A DNA stretch of 64,000 bases from NCBI GenBank assembly GCA_023410055.1, contig JAEYQK010000057.1:13825-77824 (forward strand), given 5' to 3'. Every line of letters starts with the position of its first letter. Position 1 is the first letter of the stretch. This DNA comes from Acidobacteriota bacterium. GTDB lineage: Bacteria > Acidobacteriota > Terriglobia > Terriglobales > Acidobacteriaceae. Below the pieces are notes generated by a model, which worked only from the letters and a program-made list of their open reading frames with translations, was not told the origin of the DNA and did not search any database. Below, one piece after another: positions 35,563-44,570 of this stretch. The position numbers and the translations under genes were made by a program.

Positions 35563-35874
35563 ATGGATCGAATTGCTATGTTGAAGGAAGTTCTGGCGGC
35601 GGACACGAACAACGTCCTGGCACGGTATGGATTGGCGATGGAGTATTCGAAAACAGGCGCGACGGACGATGCACTGGCGGAATTCAATGCGTTGATTGTG
35701 GCGAATCCGGGTTACGTTGCGGCTTATCAGCAGGCCGCGCAGACGCTTGTCAATGCCGAGCGCTTTGACGAAGCAAAAGCGATGCTGGAACGAGGAATGT
35801 CCGCCGCCGAGCAGGCCAGGAATCCACACGCACGTAGCGAGATGGAGATGATGCTGGAGGAGATCAGTCGCTAA
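35563..35874 (+). CDS. TPR-repeat protein (103 residues)
   Basis: ATG at 35563. Two tetratricopeptide units are visible: NNVLARYGLAMEYSKTGATD / DALAEFNALIVANPGYVAAY and QQAAQTLVNAERFDEAKAML. No signal peptide; a cytoplasmic adaptor. Its stop overlaps the stop of the ExbD-like gene by 4 nt on the opposite strand. Partner unknown. Confidence 0.75.
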   Translation: MDRIAMLKEVLAADTNNVLARYGLAMEYSKTGATDDALAEFNALIVANPGYVAAYQQAAQTLVNAERFDEAKAMLERGMSAAEQARNPHARSEMEMMLEEISR

Positions 35875-36323
35875 TTCTTGTTCGGAGTAGTTGGTTTCCG
35901 CTCGGTGAGGAACGCGACATTCTCGATACCTGACGCGCGCACACTGTCCAGCACCTCACTGACATTACCGATTTTTGTGCGGGCATCGGCTTCGATGTAG
36001 ACCTTCCTTTCGGCACCGTTCTTGACTCCCTGTTGGATCAGAGCGGGCAACTGTTCGGGCTTTACCTTCTCCGAATCGAAGAAAATTGAGCCGTCCTTCG
36101 CAACGGAGATAGTCAGCGCATCCTCCCTGAGCGCTTTGCGCATCGGCATAGGACTTCGCACTTTCGCGAGATCGACGGCTGCACTCGACCTGCTGCAGAT
36201 TGGACGTCCCCAGTCTCCCCAGAAAAACACGAACAATACGAAACAAAGTCCGAGGAAAGCGAAACCGAAACTATTCAAGTCCAGCTTGAATCGGTTCTTC
36301 AGCGGCTTCTTGACCATAGTCAA
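35871..36323 (-). CDS. ExbD/TolR-family biopolymer transport protein
   Basis: 150 residues. A short basic cytoplasmic start, a single transmembrane helix (SFGFAFLGLCFVLFVFFWGD), and a periplasmic domain with ITISVAKDGSIFFDSEKVKP and KVYIEADARTKIGNVSEVLD, typical of ExbD/TolR. Such proteins use the proton gradient with an ExbB/TolQ partner, which is absent nearby. The conserved TM Asp of ExbD is not evident in this helix except near its end (GDWGRP), so activity as a proton channel component is uncertain. Confidence 0.75.
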   Translation of the reverse strand: MTMVKKPLKNRFKLDLNSFGFAFLGLCFVLFVFFWGDWGRPICSRSSAAVDLAKVRSPMPMRKALREDALTISVAKDGSIFFDSEKVKPEQLPALIQQGVKNGAERKVYIEADARTKIGNVSEVLDSVRASGIENVAFLTERKPTTPNKN

Positions 36324-36422
36324 CTCCGTCGACTACCAGCCTTAAATGACAACGGTTGCTCGTGGCCCGCAATTCTACACCTGAATAGACACCAAACGAC
36401 GGCTTTTCGTGCCCGCTGAGAA

Positions 36423-37229
36423 TTACTTGTTGGGAACAGATATTCCCTGGCGTCTGCGGGCTTCACGGAGGCCGCGTTCGAGAAGGCCCGGGAACAGCTG
36501 GTTCAGCTTGATGGCGAGGTGGTAGTACCAGGGAACGACGACCTCGCGCTTGCCTTTGAGATACCCGCGTAGGGTGGCGCGAGCGACTCGCTCAGCGGTG
36601 GCTCCGATTGGGCTCTTCGGGCCGTCAGCGTATCTCTCGCCTCGAACGGTGTTCTCCATAAAGTTGGTCTTGATGAAGCCCGGGCAAACGGTAAGGACAT
36701 TGATGCCGTGGTTACGCAGTTCAAGACGCGCGCCTCTGCCGAAGGCGTTCAGGGCATGCTTCGTCGCCGCATAGGCAACGCCGGGCGGTGAAGCGATGTA
36801 TGCGGCAACGCTGGAGATGTTGATGATCGTGCCGCCGCCCTGCTGCTTCATCTGCGCTGCGGCGACCTGTATGCCATCAACGGCTCCGAAGAGATTGGTA
36901 TCGAACATCTCGCGGCAGGCCTTCATGTCCATCGCGGCTACGGTGTCGAGCAGGCCGTGTCCGGCGTTGTTGACCCAGATATCGACGCGGCCGAAGTTGT
37001 GGAGCGTCAGGCTCATGAGGCGCTCGATCTCTTCCCTGTGGCGAACGTCACAGGCGACGGCCATCGTGCGGTCCTGATGGCCGATGCGGGCGCGAGCAGC
37101 TTCAGCACGCGACAGATCGCGTGAAGAGAGCACCACGTTGGCTCCCTCGTCAGCGAACAGCTTGGCGATGGCTTCGCCGATGCCCATCGAAGCACCGGTA
37201 ATGACGGCGACTTTTCCGTTCAGCAGCAT
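36423..37229 (-). CDS. Short-chain dehydrogenase/reductase
   Basis: 268 residues. Classical SDR: cofactor loop AVITGASMGIGEAIAKLF, NNAGHG, active-site Ser in IINISSVAAY and YAATKHA (Tyr-x3-Lys). An Arg at the second strand (SSRDLSRAEAARARIG) suggests NADP preference. The substrate is unknown. A basic C-terminal tail follows. No adjacent pathway partner; upstream lies the TACTCAG tandem repeat. Confidence 0.9.
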   Translation of the reverse strand: MLLNGKVAVITGASMGIGEAIAKLFADEGANVVLSSRDLSRAEAARARIGHQDRTMAVACDVRHREEIERLMSLTLHNFGRVDIWVNNAGHGLLDTVAAMDMKACREMFDTNLFGAVDGIQVAAAQMKQQGGGTIINISSVAAYIASPPGVAYAATKHALNAFGRGARLELRNHGINVLTVCPGFIKTNFMENTVRGERYADGPKSPIGATAERVARATLRGYLKGKREVVVPWYYHLAIKLNQLFPGLLERGLREARRRQGISVPNK

Positions 37230-37282
37230 GGCATAAAGATGGCACAGGGGCGGGGATTCGTGCCATTGAAAAGAGCAGGAAG

Positions 37283-37320
37283 TACTCGGTACTCAGTACT
37301 CAGTACTCAGTACTCAGTAG
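37283..37320. repeat. 7-bp tandem repeat (TACTCAG), five units
   Basis: TACTCGG followed by four perfect TACTCAG units. Intergenic, upstream of the SDR gene and of the MoxR-like gene. Confidence 0.9.
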
Positions 37321-37451
37321 CAACGTCAGAGTTGCACTGAACGTCCAATAAAGCACGATTGCGGCGCCGAGGCTGAACCGTCGGTGCTTTTGTCTTAATC
37401 TGGCATCTAACGCGGTACTGGAGCTTGCTCCAGAGAGGTCTCTTTCAGGTC

Positions 37452-38945
37452 ATGAATCTTCCCAGGACTCTAGGTGAACTCAGGAACAGCACTTTCTCAG
37501 AAGAACAACTCCGTGCGAGAAGCGTGAAAGACGAGCTTCGCGAGAACCTGATTGCGAAACTCAGGTGCGACAAGCCGCTTTTTCCCGGCATTGTCGGCTA
37601 TGAGGACACGGTAATCCCGCAGCTCGTGAATGCAATCTTGTCGAAGCACAACTTCATCCTGCTCGGGTTGCGTGGACAGGCGAAGAGCCGAATTCTGCGG
37701 GCACTCACCTCCCTGCTCGATCCGCAGATGCCCTATGTAGCTGGTTGCGAGATCCACGATAATCCATACGCGCCGATCTGCCGGCGTTGCCGTGAAGAGC
37801 TGGATCGACTCGGAGACGATCTGCCGCTCGACTATCTGACACCCGACGAGCGATACGTCGAGAAGCTCGCAACGCCCGACGTGACGATTGCCGACCTGAT
37901 TGGTGACATCGATCCGATTAAGGCGGCGCGAGCTGGCCATGAACTCGCAAGCGAGCACACGGTTCACTACGGGCTGTTGCCGCGAGCAAATCGCGGCATA
38001 TTTGCCATTAACGAACTGCCCGATCTGGCGGGAAAAATACAGGTCGGGCTGTTCAACATCATGCAGGAAGGCGATGTGCAGATTAAGGGCTATCCGATTC
38101 GCCTGCCGCTCGATATTGCTCTGGTCTTCAGCGCAAACCCCGAAGACTACACCGCGCGCGGAAAGATCATTACGCCGTTGAAGGATCGTATCGGGTCGGA
38201 AATACGCACACACTATCCCGCCACGATTGACGAAGGAATCGCTATTACGGCGCAAGAAGCATGGGCGGAGCGCAACGGCAGCCACCACGTTCCGGCGTTC
38301 ATCCGGGAGGTCGTGGAGCAGATTGCGTTCGTCGCGCGCGAAGACAAGCGCATCGACAAGCGTTCGGGGGTGAGCCAGAGACTTGCGATCAGCTGCATGG
38401 AAAACGTCATTTCCAATGCCGAACGCCGCGCCATCCGCAACAAGGAAGAGACGGTCGTTCCACGGGTCGGCGATATCTACGCCGCGATGCCGGCAATCAC
38501 CGGCAAACTGGAACTCGAGTACGAAGGCGAGATGCGCGGGGCCGACAACGTCGCACGGGAGATCATTCGCTCGGCCGTTGCCAGGACGTTCGACCGCTAT
38601 TACGAAGGCGTGAATATGAACCAGATCGTCCAGTGGTTCGATCTTGGTGGCGAGATAAAGTTACCGGACTCAGCGCCCGCTGCTCAGGTGTTCAAGTCTT
38701 TGCGCGATATACAGGGACTGCAAGACAAGCTTGGCGCCCTTAGTGTAAAGAACTCCGACAAGCCCGAAGCGCAGGTCTCGGCCGCAGAGTTTGTGCTGGA
38801 AGGTCTGCACGCGCACAAGCGCATCGGGCGCAACGAAGAGCGTGTATTCAGCGCCGGAGAGAAACAACCGCGCCGCGCCGAACCCGGTTACGCGCACGAA
38901 GAAGAACGCGAAAAGCCGATTAGAAATCGAAGGCCGTTTAACTAG
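37452..38945 (+). CDS. MoxR/Mg-chelatase-like AAA+ ATPase with putative zinc insert
   Basis: 497 residues. AAA+ core resembling the BchI subunit: modified Walker A LLGLRGQAKSRILRAL, GIFAINELPDL as Walker B (Glu present), sensor 1 LVFSANPEDYTARG, arginine-finger region LKDRIGSEIRTHYP. Between Walker A and B sits CEIHDNPYAPICRRC, a C-x2-H-x7-C-x2-C pattern that could bind zinc. It pairs with the VWA protein downstream, as MoxR/BchI proteins do with metal-ion-adhesion-site partners. ATG at 37452 chosen; a TTG 27 nt earlier is possible. Confidence 0.85.
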   Translation: MNLPRTLGELRNSTFSEEQLRARSVKDELRENLIAKLRCDKPLFPGIVGYEDTVIPQLVNAILSKHNFILLGLRGQAKSRILRALTSLLDPQMPYVAGCEIHDNPYAPICRRCREELDRLGDDLPLDYLTPDERYVEKLATPDVTIADLIGDIDPIKAARAGHELASEHTVHYGLLPRANRGIFAINELPDLAGKIQVGLFNIMQEGDVQIKGYPIRLPLDIALVFSANPEDYTARGKIITPLKDRIGSEIRTHYPATIDEGIAITAQEAWAERNGSHHVPAFIREVVEQIAFVAREDKRIDKRSGVSQRLAISCMENVISNAERRAIRNKEETVVPRVGDIYAAMPAITGKLELEYEGEMRGADNVAREIIRSAVARTFDRYYEGVNMNQIVQWFDLGGEIKLPDSAPAAQVFKSLRDIQGLQDKLGALSVKNSDKPEAQVSAAEFVLEGLHAHKRIGRNEERVFSAGEKQPRRAEPGYAHEEEREKPIRNRRPFN

Positions 38946-39021
38946 TTCTCAGTTCCCGGTTCTCAGTTCTCAGTTGGGAACCGGGGCCGCTGAGAACTGA
39001 GAACTGGCGACTGAGAACTGC
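38943..39021. repeat. Inverted array of TTCTCAG / CTGAGAA units
   Basis: Left half TTCTCAG-TTCCCGG-TTCTCAG-TTCTCAG, right half CTGAGAA-CTGAGAA-CTGGCGA-CTGAGAA. The two halves could fold into a long hairpin between the MoxR-like and VWA genes. Confidence 0.8.
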
Positions 39022-39022
39022 C

Positions 39023-40267
39023 ATGAAGTTCATTCGTTATTCCAAATACGTTGGCGATCCTGCTTCCGAGATGAGCATGGAAGATCTGCTCAGCGCTCTT
39101 TCCGACTTCCTGCTGAACAGCGGTTTTGACAGCCCGTACCAGAACTTCTACGAGATGTCGGATGGCGAGCAGTCGATGGACGCGCTGCGCCAGGCCATTG
39201 AGGACGCGCTCATGAATGAAGAGTTCATGGAGGGCCTGCGCGAACGACTGGAACAGATGAAAGCCGAGGGCACCCTTGATGACCTTATCGAACAGGTCAT
39301 CGAGCGAATGCAGCAGGAGGACTACATCTCGGCCGAACAGCCGCCCGACCCGTCGCAACAGCAACAAGGTGTCGGCGGACAGGTCGGACGGAACCAGTCG
39401 CAGGTGAAATTCGAGATCACCGACAAGAGCCTCGACTTCCTGGGATTCAAGACGCTTCGGGACCTTTTGGGATCATTGGGAAAGTCGAGCTTTGGACGTC
39501 ACGATACGCGTGACATGTCGACCGGGGTGGAGGCCAGCGGTGCATCGCGGCACTATGAATTCGGCGACACGCTAAACCTGGACATAACGGCCACACTGTC
39601 GAGCGCGATTCAACGCGAGGGACTCGGGCTGCCGCTGAAGCTGGAGTACTCCGACTTGCAGGTGCATCAGTGTGAATACCAGTCTTCGTGTGCGACGGTG
39701 CTGATGCTCGACTGCTCGCACTCCATGATTCTTTACGGGGAGGATCGCTTCACGCCAGCTAAGAAGGTGGCAATGGCGCTGTCACACCTCATCCGGACGC
39801 AGTATGCGGGTGATTCGCTCAGTCTCATCCTCTTCCACGATTCGGCAGAGGAGGTACCGCTGTCGCAACTGGCGCGAGTAAAGGTGGGCCCGTACTACAC
39901 CAATACGCGGGAAGGCCTTCGCCTTGCGCAACGGATACTGCAACGCCAGCGCAAGGACATGAAACAGATCGTGATGATCACCGACGGCAAGCCCTCGGCT
40001 CTCACACTGGAAGACGGGCGCATATACAAGAACGCCTTCGGCCTCGACCCGCTTGTGGTCAGCCAGACGCTGGAGGAAGTGTCGAAGTGTAAGCGGGCCG
40101 GTATCATGATCAATACCTTCATGCTGGCGTCTGATTACGGTCTGGTGCAGTTTGTGCAGAAGGTCACGGAAATGTGCCGCGGCAAGGCCTACTTTACGAC
40201 GCCGTATACACTCGGTCAGTACCTGCTGATGGACTACATGTCGCGGAAAACCAAGACGGTGCATTAG
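39023..40267 (+). CDS. VWA-domain protein, partner of MoxR-like ATPase
   Basis: 414 residues. An acidic helical N-terminal half (SMEDLLSALSDFLLNSGFDS, then RERLEQMKAEGTLDDLIEQV), a Gln-rich linker, and a C-terminal von Willebrand A domain with an intact MIDAS (MLDCSHSM, then MITDGKPSA). Together with the upstream AAA+ protein it forms a putative chaperone-like metal-insertion or remodelling pair like BchI/BchD or MoxR/VWA. No signal peptide; cytoplasmic. Target unknown. Confidence 0.85.
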   Translation: MKFIRYSKYVGDPASEMSMEDLLSALSDFLLNSGFDSPYQNFYEMSDGEQSMDALRQAIEDALMNEEFMEGLRERLEQMKAEGTLDDLIEQVIERMQQEDYISAEQPPDPSQQQQGVGGQVGRNQSQVKFEITDKSLDFLGFKTLRDLLGSLGKSSFGRHDTRDMSTGVEASGASRHYEFGDTLNLDITATLSSAIQREGLGLPLKLEYSDLQVHQCEYQSSCATVLMLDCSHSMILYGEDRFTPAKKVAMALSHLIRTQYAGDSLSLILFHDSAEEVPLSQLARVKVGPYYTNTREGLRLAQRILQRQRKDMKQIVMITDGKPSALTLEDGRIYKNAFGLDPLVVSQTLEEVSKCKRAGIMINTFMLASDYGLVQFVQKVTEMCRGKAYFTTPYTLGQYLLMDYMSRKTKTVH

Positions 40268-40426
40268 CGCGGCAGCTCGAAACCTTCTTAAATGCGGTGA
40301 TTCTCCGGAAACCCGTGGCCCGCGATAACCACATCTCATGAATTCCGAGTAGACAAGCGCCGCACCAGCTTCGCACAACGAGCACATTTGCTTGGATTAG
40401 CGGTAAACACAAAGTAAACTGACCGC

Positions 40427-42259
40427 GTGCCCGGCATTTTCGAATATGGCTATGCCCGCATTCAACGGCTGTTTACGCACCTACAGCATTTTCCGCGGGC
40501 GATCACGATCGTGTGGAAGGCGGCTCGTCATCTTACGACCGTTTGGATCGCACTGCTCGCGGCTCAAGGCCTGCTGCCTCTAGCGACTGTCTATTTGACT
40601 CGGGCGTTAGTGAACGCACTTGTGCGCGCTGCGCGCTCCAACGGACATTGGACAGATATCAGGCACACCCTGGTTCTTGCCGCCTGGATGGGCGCGGTGA
40701 TGCTGGCGGCTCAGCTGTTACGCAGTGCGACAATCTGGGTGCGTGCGGCGCAGTCAGAATTGGTAAAAGACTACCTCGCCGAACTGATTCAGAAGAAGTC
40801 GGTTGAAGTGGACCTTGCCTTCTACGATTCGTCGGATTTTTACGATCATCTCCATCGAGCGCGAACGGAGGCAACTTACAGGCCTTCCGTAATGATCGAC
40901 AGTGTTGGGACGATTCTGCAAAGCCTGATCACGACGATAGGCTTGGTCGGGGTTCTTGTTCCCTTCGGCCCGTTTCTGCCAGTCGCCCTACTCGCCAGCG
41001 GCATGCCAGTTCTCTATGTCACGTTGAAAGCCGGACAGAGGAGACACCTCTGGAATCAGAAGGTCACGGTCGAAGATCGGCGCTCCTGGTACTACGACGC
41101 ACTGCTTACAAATGGGGACAGCGCCTCCGAAGTGCGGCTGTTCGGACTGGGCGGATACTTTCGCGACGCCTATCAGGGAATTCGGCATCACCTGCGGTCA
41201 GAACGATCTCGGGTTGCGCGCAAAGAGGCCCTTGAAGAATTGTGGGCAGGGCTGGCATCGCTCGTGCTGGCAGCAATCACAATCTCTTGGATGATATGGC
41301 GCGCCATCAGCGGTGTCGTATCGATCGGCGACCTCGCACTTTTTTACCAGGCGTTCAACCAGGGATTGGGCGTCGCGCGCGCGTCGCTTGAGAACATTGG
41401 GCGGCTCTATGAAAACACTCTGTTCTTGGGAAACCTGTTCGAGTTTCTTGACCTGAAGCCGCAGGTCACCACCCCTGCGAATCCATCGCCTACCCCCACA
41501 GGTCTGGCTACGGGAATTTGTTTTCGGAATGTGACGTTCCGTTATCCCGGCAGTGACAGGGTTGCTCTTCGGAACTTTTCCGTCGAAATGCACCCCGGGC
41601 AAATTGTCGCGTTCGTGGGCCCCAATGGCGCAGGAAAGAGTACGCTTATCAAGTTGCTCTGCCGCTTTTATGATCCGGATTTCGGATCAATAGAGATTGA
41701 TGGAATCCCAATAAGCAGGGTTTCGCTGGAGAGCCTGCGGCGGCGGCTAACAGTTCAGTTCCAGAGTTCGGTTCAATACAACGCAACTGCAGCAGCGAAC
41801 ATTCGTTATGGCGATATCACTGCGCACGACGAATCTGTGCTCGCCGGCGTGGAGGATGCCGCAAAGACTGCGGGCGCAGATGAGTTCATCGGCGCACTGC
41901 CGGATGGTTACGACACTCAGCTGGGACGGTGGTTCGTCAGCGGAAATGAATTGAGCGTCGGACAGTGGCAGCGCATGGGACTTGCGCGAACGTTTTTCCG
42001 CTCCGCGCCGATCATAATCCTTGATGAACCAACTAGCGCCATGGACCCGTGGGCGGAGATCGAGTGGGCCGAACGTTTCCGCGCGACGGCAAAGGGACGG
42101 ATAGGAATCATCATTACCCACCGATTTACCACGGCCATGTTCGCGGACACGATTCATGTCGTGTTCGATGGGAGCATTATCGAATCAGGCACGCACGAGC
42201 AATTGTTGTCACGCGCCGGACTGTATGCCCAGGGATGGGCGGCTCAGAACCGCACTTAG
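40427..42259 (+). CDS. ABC exporter, fused permease and ATPase
   Basis: 610 residues. About six membrane helices in residues 20-330, then an ABC domain: Walker A FVGPNGAGKSTLIKLL, signature LSVGQWQRMGLAR, Walker B IIILDEPTSAMDPW, H-loop IIITHRFTTAMFA. A homodimeric exporter by architecture. The signature is LSVGQ instead of LSGGQ, and A follows S in the D-loop region (DEPTSAMDPWAE), as in some lantibiotic/peptide exporters. GTG start. Substrate unknown; it is followed by sugar-nucleotide genes. Confidence 0.88.
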   Translation: MPGIFEYGYARIQRLFTHLQHFPRAITIVWKAARHLTTVWIALLAAQGLLPLATVYLTRALVNALVRAARSNGHWTDIRHTLVLAAWMGAVMLAAQLLRSATIWVRAAQSELVKDYLAELIQKKSVEVDLAFYDSSDFYDHLHRARTEATYRPSVMIDSVGTILQSLITTIGLVGVLVPFGPFLPVALLASGMPVLYVTLKAGQRRHLWNQKVTVEDRRSWYYDALLTNGDSASEVRLFGLGGYFRDAYQGIRHHLRSERSRVARKEALEELWAGLASLVLAAITISWMIWRAISGVVSIGDLALFYQAFNQGLGVARASLENIGRLYENTLFLGNLFEFLDLKPQVTTPANPSPTPTGLATGICFRNVTFRYPGSDRVALRNFSVEMHPGQIVAFVGPNGAGKSTLIKLLCRFYDPDFGSIEIDGIPISRVSLESLRRRLTVQFQSSVQYNATAAANIRYGDITAHDESVLAGVEDAAKTAGADEFIGALPDGYDTQLGRWFVSGNELSVGQWQRMGLARTFFRSAPIIILDEPTSAMDPWAEIEWAERFRATAKGRIGIIITHRFTTAMFADTIHVVFDGSIIESGTHEQLLSRAGLYAQGWAAQNRT

Positions 42260-42341
42260 CAGCTTTGAAGTGCTCGATCATGCCCAAATTTCGATGTGTT
42301 AATCTGTTGCGAGTTCCTCAATCGAGAATTGTAGTTACAAG

Positions 42342-44561
42342 ATGAAGCAGTTGCTGCAAAGCGTCTCAAGCGGCCAGGCGTTCGTTGCCGAGGTCCCCAC
42401 CCCGAAACCCGGTAGCGGTGAAGTTCTCGTTCGCGTCCATGCATCCTTGATTTCCGCTGGAACCGAGAAAACCGCCGTTGATTTCGCCGAGAAGAACATC
42501 CTTCAGAAGGCGATGGCGCGCCCCGACCTGGTTCGCCAGGTCGTGGATAAGGCAAAGCGCGAGGGCGTCCTCTCGACTTACGATACTGTGAGGAACCGCC
42601 TGGACACCGATCTGGCGCTCGGTTACAGCAACGCCGGAATCGTGATTGCTATCGGCTCGGCAATCGGCGACATGAAACCAGGAGATCGAGTTGCCTGCGC
42701 AGGTGCAGGTTATGCTTCGCACGCTGAAGTTGCTCGCGTGCCGCGTAACCTTGTTGCGCTGATTCCCGAAGGACGGCACGAGGTCACATTTGAGGAAGCT
42801 GCTTTCACGACTGTCGCCTCGATTGGGATGCAGGGGCTGCGACTGGCCGAACCACAACTGGGGGAAACCGTTGCGGTAATTGGCCTGGGCCTGATTGGCT
42901 TGTTGGTTGTACAGATGGCAAAGGCCGCAGGCTGCGCTGTGGTCGGAATGGACGTGAATGCAGAACGCTGCCGACTTGCTGAGCGCCTGGGCTGCGACGG
43001 TACCGCACAGTCAGCTGATGAGATGAAACAGCTCGTCATCGGACGGTCGTTTGCGCGCGGAGCCGATGCAGTGATCATCACAGCAGCTACCGCCAGCAGC
43101 GGTCCGGTGGAACTCGCCGGCGAATTGGCCCGTTCGCGCGGACGAGTGGTTGTTGTCGGTGCAGTTGGGCTGCAGTTGCCGCGGAAGCCTTATTACGACA
43201 AGGAACTGGTGTTTCGGATTTCGTGTTCTTACGGACCCGGCCGCTACGATCCCGAGTATGAAGAAAAGGGACACGACTATCCGATTGGCTTTGCTCGCTG
43301 GACCGAGAATCGAAACATGGAAGCCGTTCTGCAACTGATTGCGGACGGCAAGCTCGATGTCGCATCGCTGATTACGCATCGCTTCCCGATCGAAGACGGG
43401 ACTCGCGGCTACGAACTAATCAGTGGCAAAACCGGGGAACCCTTCCTCGGAGTTGTTCTCCAATACCCGAAAGAACCGGGTCTGTCGCGCCGCATAGAGC
43501 TGAAACCGGATGCGAAGGCTCACGGCACAGCCGATAAGATCACTGTCGGGATGATCGGGGCTGGCAATTTTGCGACCGGCGTCCTACTTCCCGCGATGAA
43601 AAAAGTTCCGGGCATAGAACTCACCGCGATCTGCACCAGCACGGGAGCGACCGCCCGCGGAGTAGGGTCGCGTCTCGGATTTCGGTATTGCACAACGGAC
43701 CGTGAAGAGCTATTGCGTGATTCTTCCATCAACACGGTCGTGATCGCCACTCGTCACGCCGCCCATGCTGCTCAAGTTATCTCCGCACTCGGAGCACACA
43801 AGAACGTTTTCTGCGAAAAGCCGCTTTGCGTGAACGAGAGCGAACTTGCCGAAGTGGTGTGCGCCTATGCTAACGCAACTGCGGCAGGTAACTTGAACCT
43901 GATGGTCGGCTTCAACCGCCGGTTTTCACCGATGGCGGTTGAACTAGAGAAGTTCGTTCGCCGGATGGGTGAACCGATCATGGTCAACTACCGGGTGAAT
44001 GCGGGCTTTATCCCTCCGGAACACTGGACGCAAGACCCGGAGCAGGGCGCAGGACGCATTATCGGAGAGGTGTGTCATTTTGTAGATTTCTGCGCGTTCC
44101 TAACCGGAAACGTTGTTACGTCTGTGCAGGCTACTACTCTTCCTAATGCCGGGCACTACCGCGACGACAATCTCTCGGCAACGCTCGGTTTTGATGATGG
44201 CTCCATTGCCAACATCACTTATGTCGCAAACGGAGACAAGTCGCTGGCGAAAGAGCGCGTCGAAGTGTTTGGGGGAGGAGCGGCCGCAGTTCTCGACGAC
44301 TTCCGCGAACTCTCATTGATTAAGGGCGGTCGCACAAAGACGTCGCGATCGAAGCTTCGTCAGGATAAGGGGCATCTGGGCGAGTGGCAGGCATTCGCCT
44401 CGGCGCTTAAGAAAGGCGAAGCTGCTCCGATCAGTTTCGAGTCAATCGTCAATACCACGCTGACAACGTTCAAAATCATTGAGGCCAGCTCAATCGGAAA
44501 GAGAGTTGCGGTTGAAAGCGCCGGCTTCGTCGCAAATGCGATTCCTGAATCCACAGACTGA
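42342..44561 (+). CDS. Bi-domain oxidoreductase (MDR dehydrogenase + Gfo/Idh/MocA)
   Basis: 739 residues. Residues 1-380 form a zinc-type medium-chain dehydrogenase fold (SAGTEKTAVDFAEKN, Rossmann VAVIGLGLIGLLVVQMAKAA). Residues 395-720 form a Gfo/Idh/MocA oxidoreductase (VGMIGAGNFATGVLLPAMKK, FCEKPLCVNESEL, MVGFNRRFSP). This fusion is found in polysaccharide gene clusters, often near heparinase-like genes. It probably carries out two redox steps on a nucleotide sugar. The classical zinc-binding Cys residues are not obvious. Confidence 0.88.
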   Translation: MKQLLQSVSSGQAFVAEVPTPKPGSGEVLVRVHASLISAGTEKTAVDFAEKNILQKAMARPDLVRQVVDKAKREGVLSTYDTVRNRLDTDLALGYSNAGIVIAIGSAIGDMKPGDRVACAGAGYASHAEVARVPRNLVALIPEGRHEVTFEEAAFTTVASIGMQGLRLAEPQLGETVAVIGLGLIGLLVVQMAKAAGCAVVGMDVNAERCRLAERLGCDGTAQSADEMKQLVIGRSFARGADAVIITAATASSGPVELAGELARSRGRVVVVGAVGLQLPRKPYYDKELVFRISCSYGPGRYDPEYEEKGHDYPIGFARWTENRNMEAVLQLIADGKLDVASLITHRFPIEDGTRGYELISGKTGEPFLGVVLQYPKEPGLSRRIELKPDAKAHGTADKITVGMIGAGNFATGVLLPAMKKVPGIELTAICTSTGATARGVGSRLGFRYCTTDREELLRDSSINTVVIATRHAAHAAQVISALGAHKNVFCEKPLCVNESELAEVVCAYANATAAGNLNLMVGFNRRFSPMAVELEKFVRRMGEPIMVNYRVNAGFIPPEHWTQDPEQGAGRIIGEVCHFVDFCAFLTGNVVTSVQATTLPNAGHYRDDNLSATLGFDDGSIANITYVANGDKSLAKERVEVFGGGAAAVLDDFRELSLIKGGRTKTSRSKLRQDKGHLGEWQAFASALKKGEAAPISFESIVNTTLTTFKIIEASSIGKRVAVESAGFVANAIPESTD

Positions 44562-44570
44562 TCTGGAGTT

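Noticed and set aside
37283..37320. Short regular repeats as a possible CRISPR array
   Set aside because: Units are 7 bp and contiguous without spacers; no cas genes in the window.
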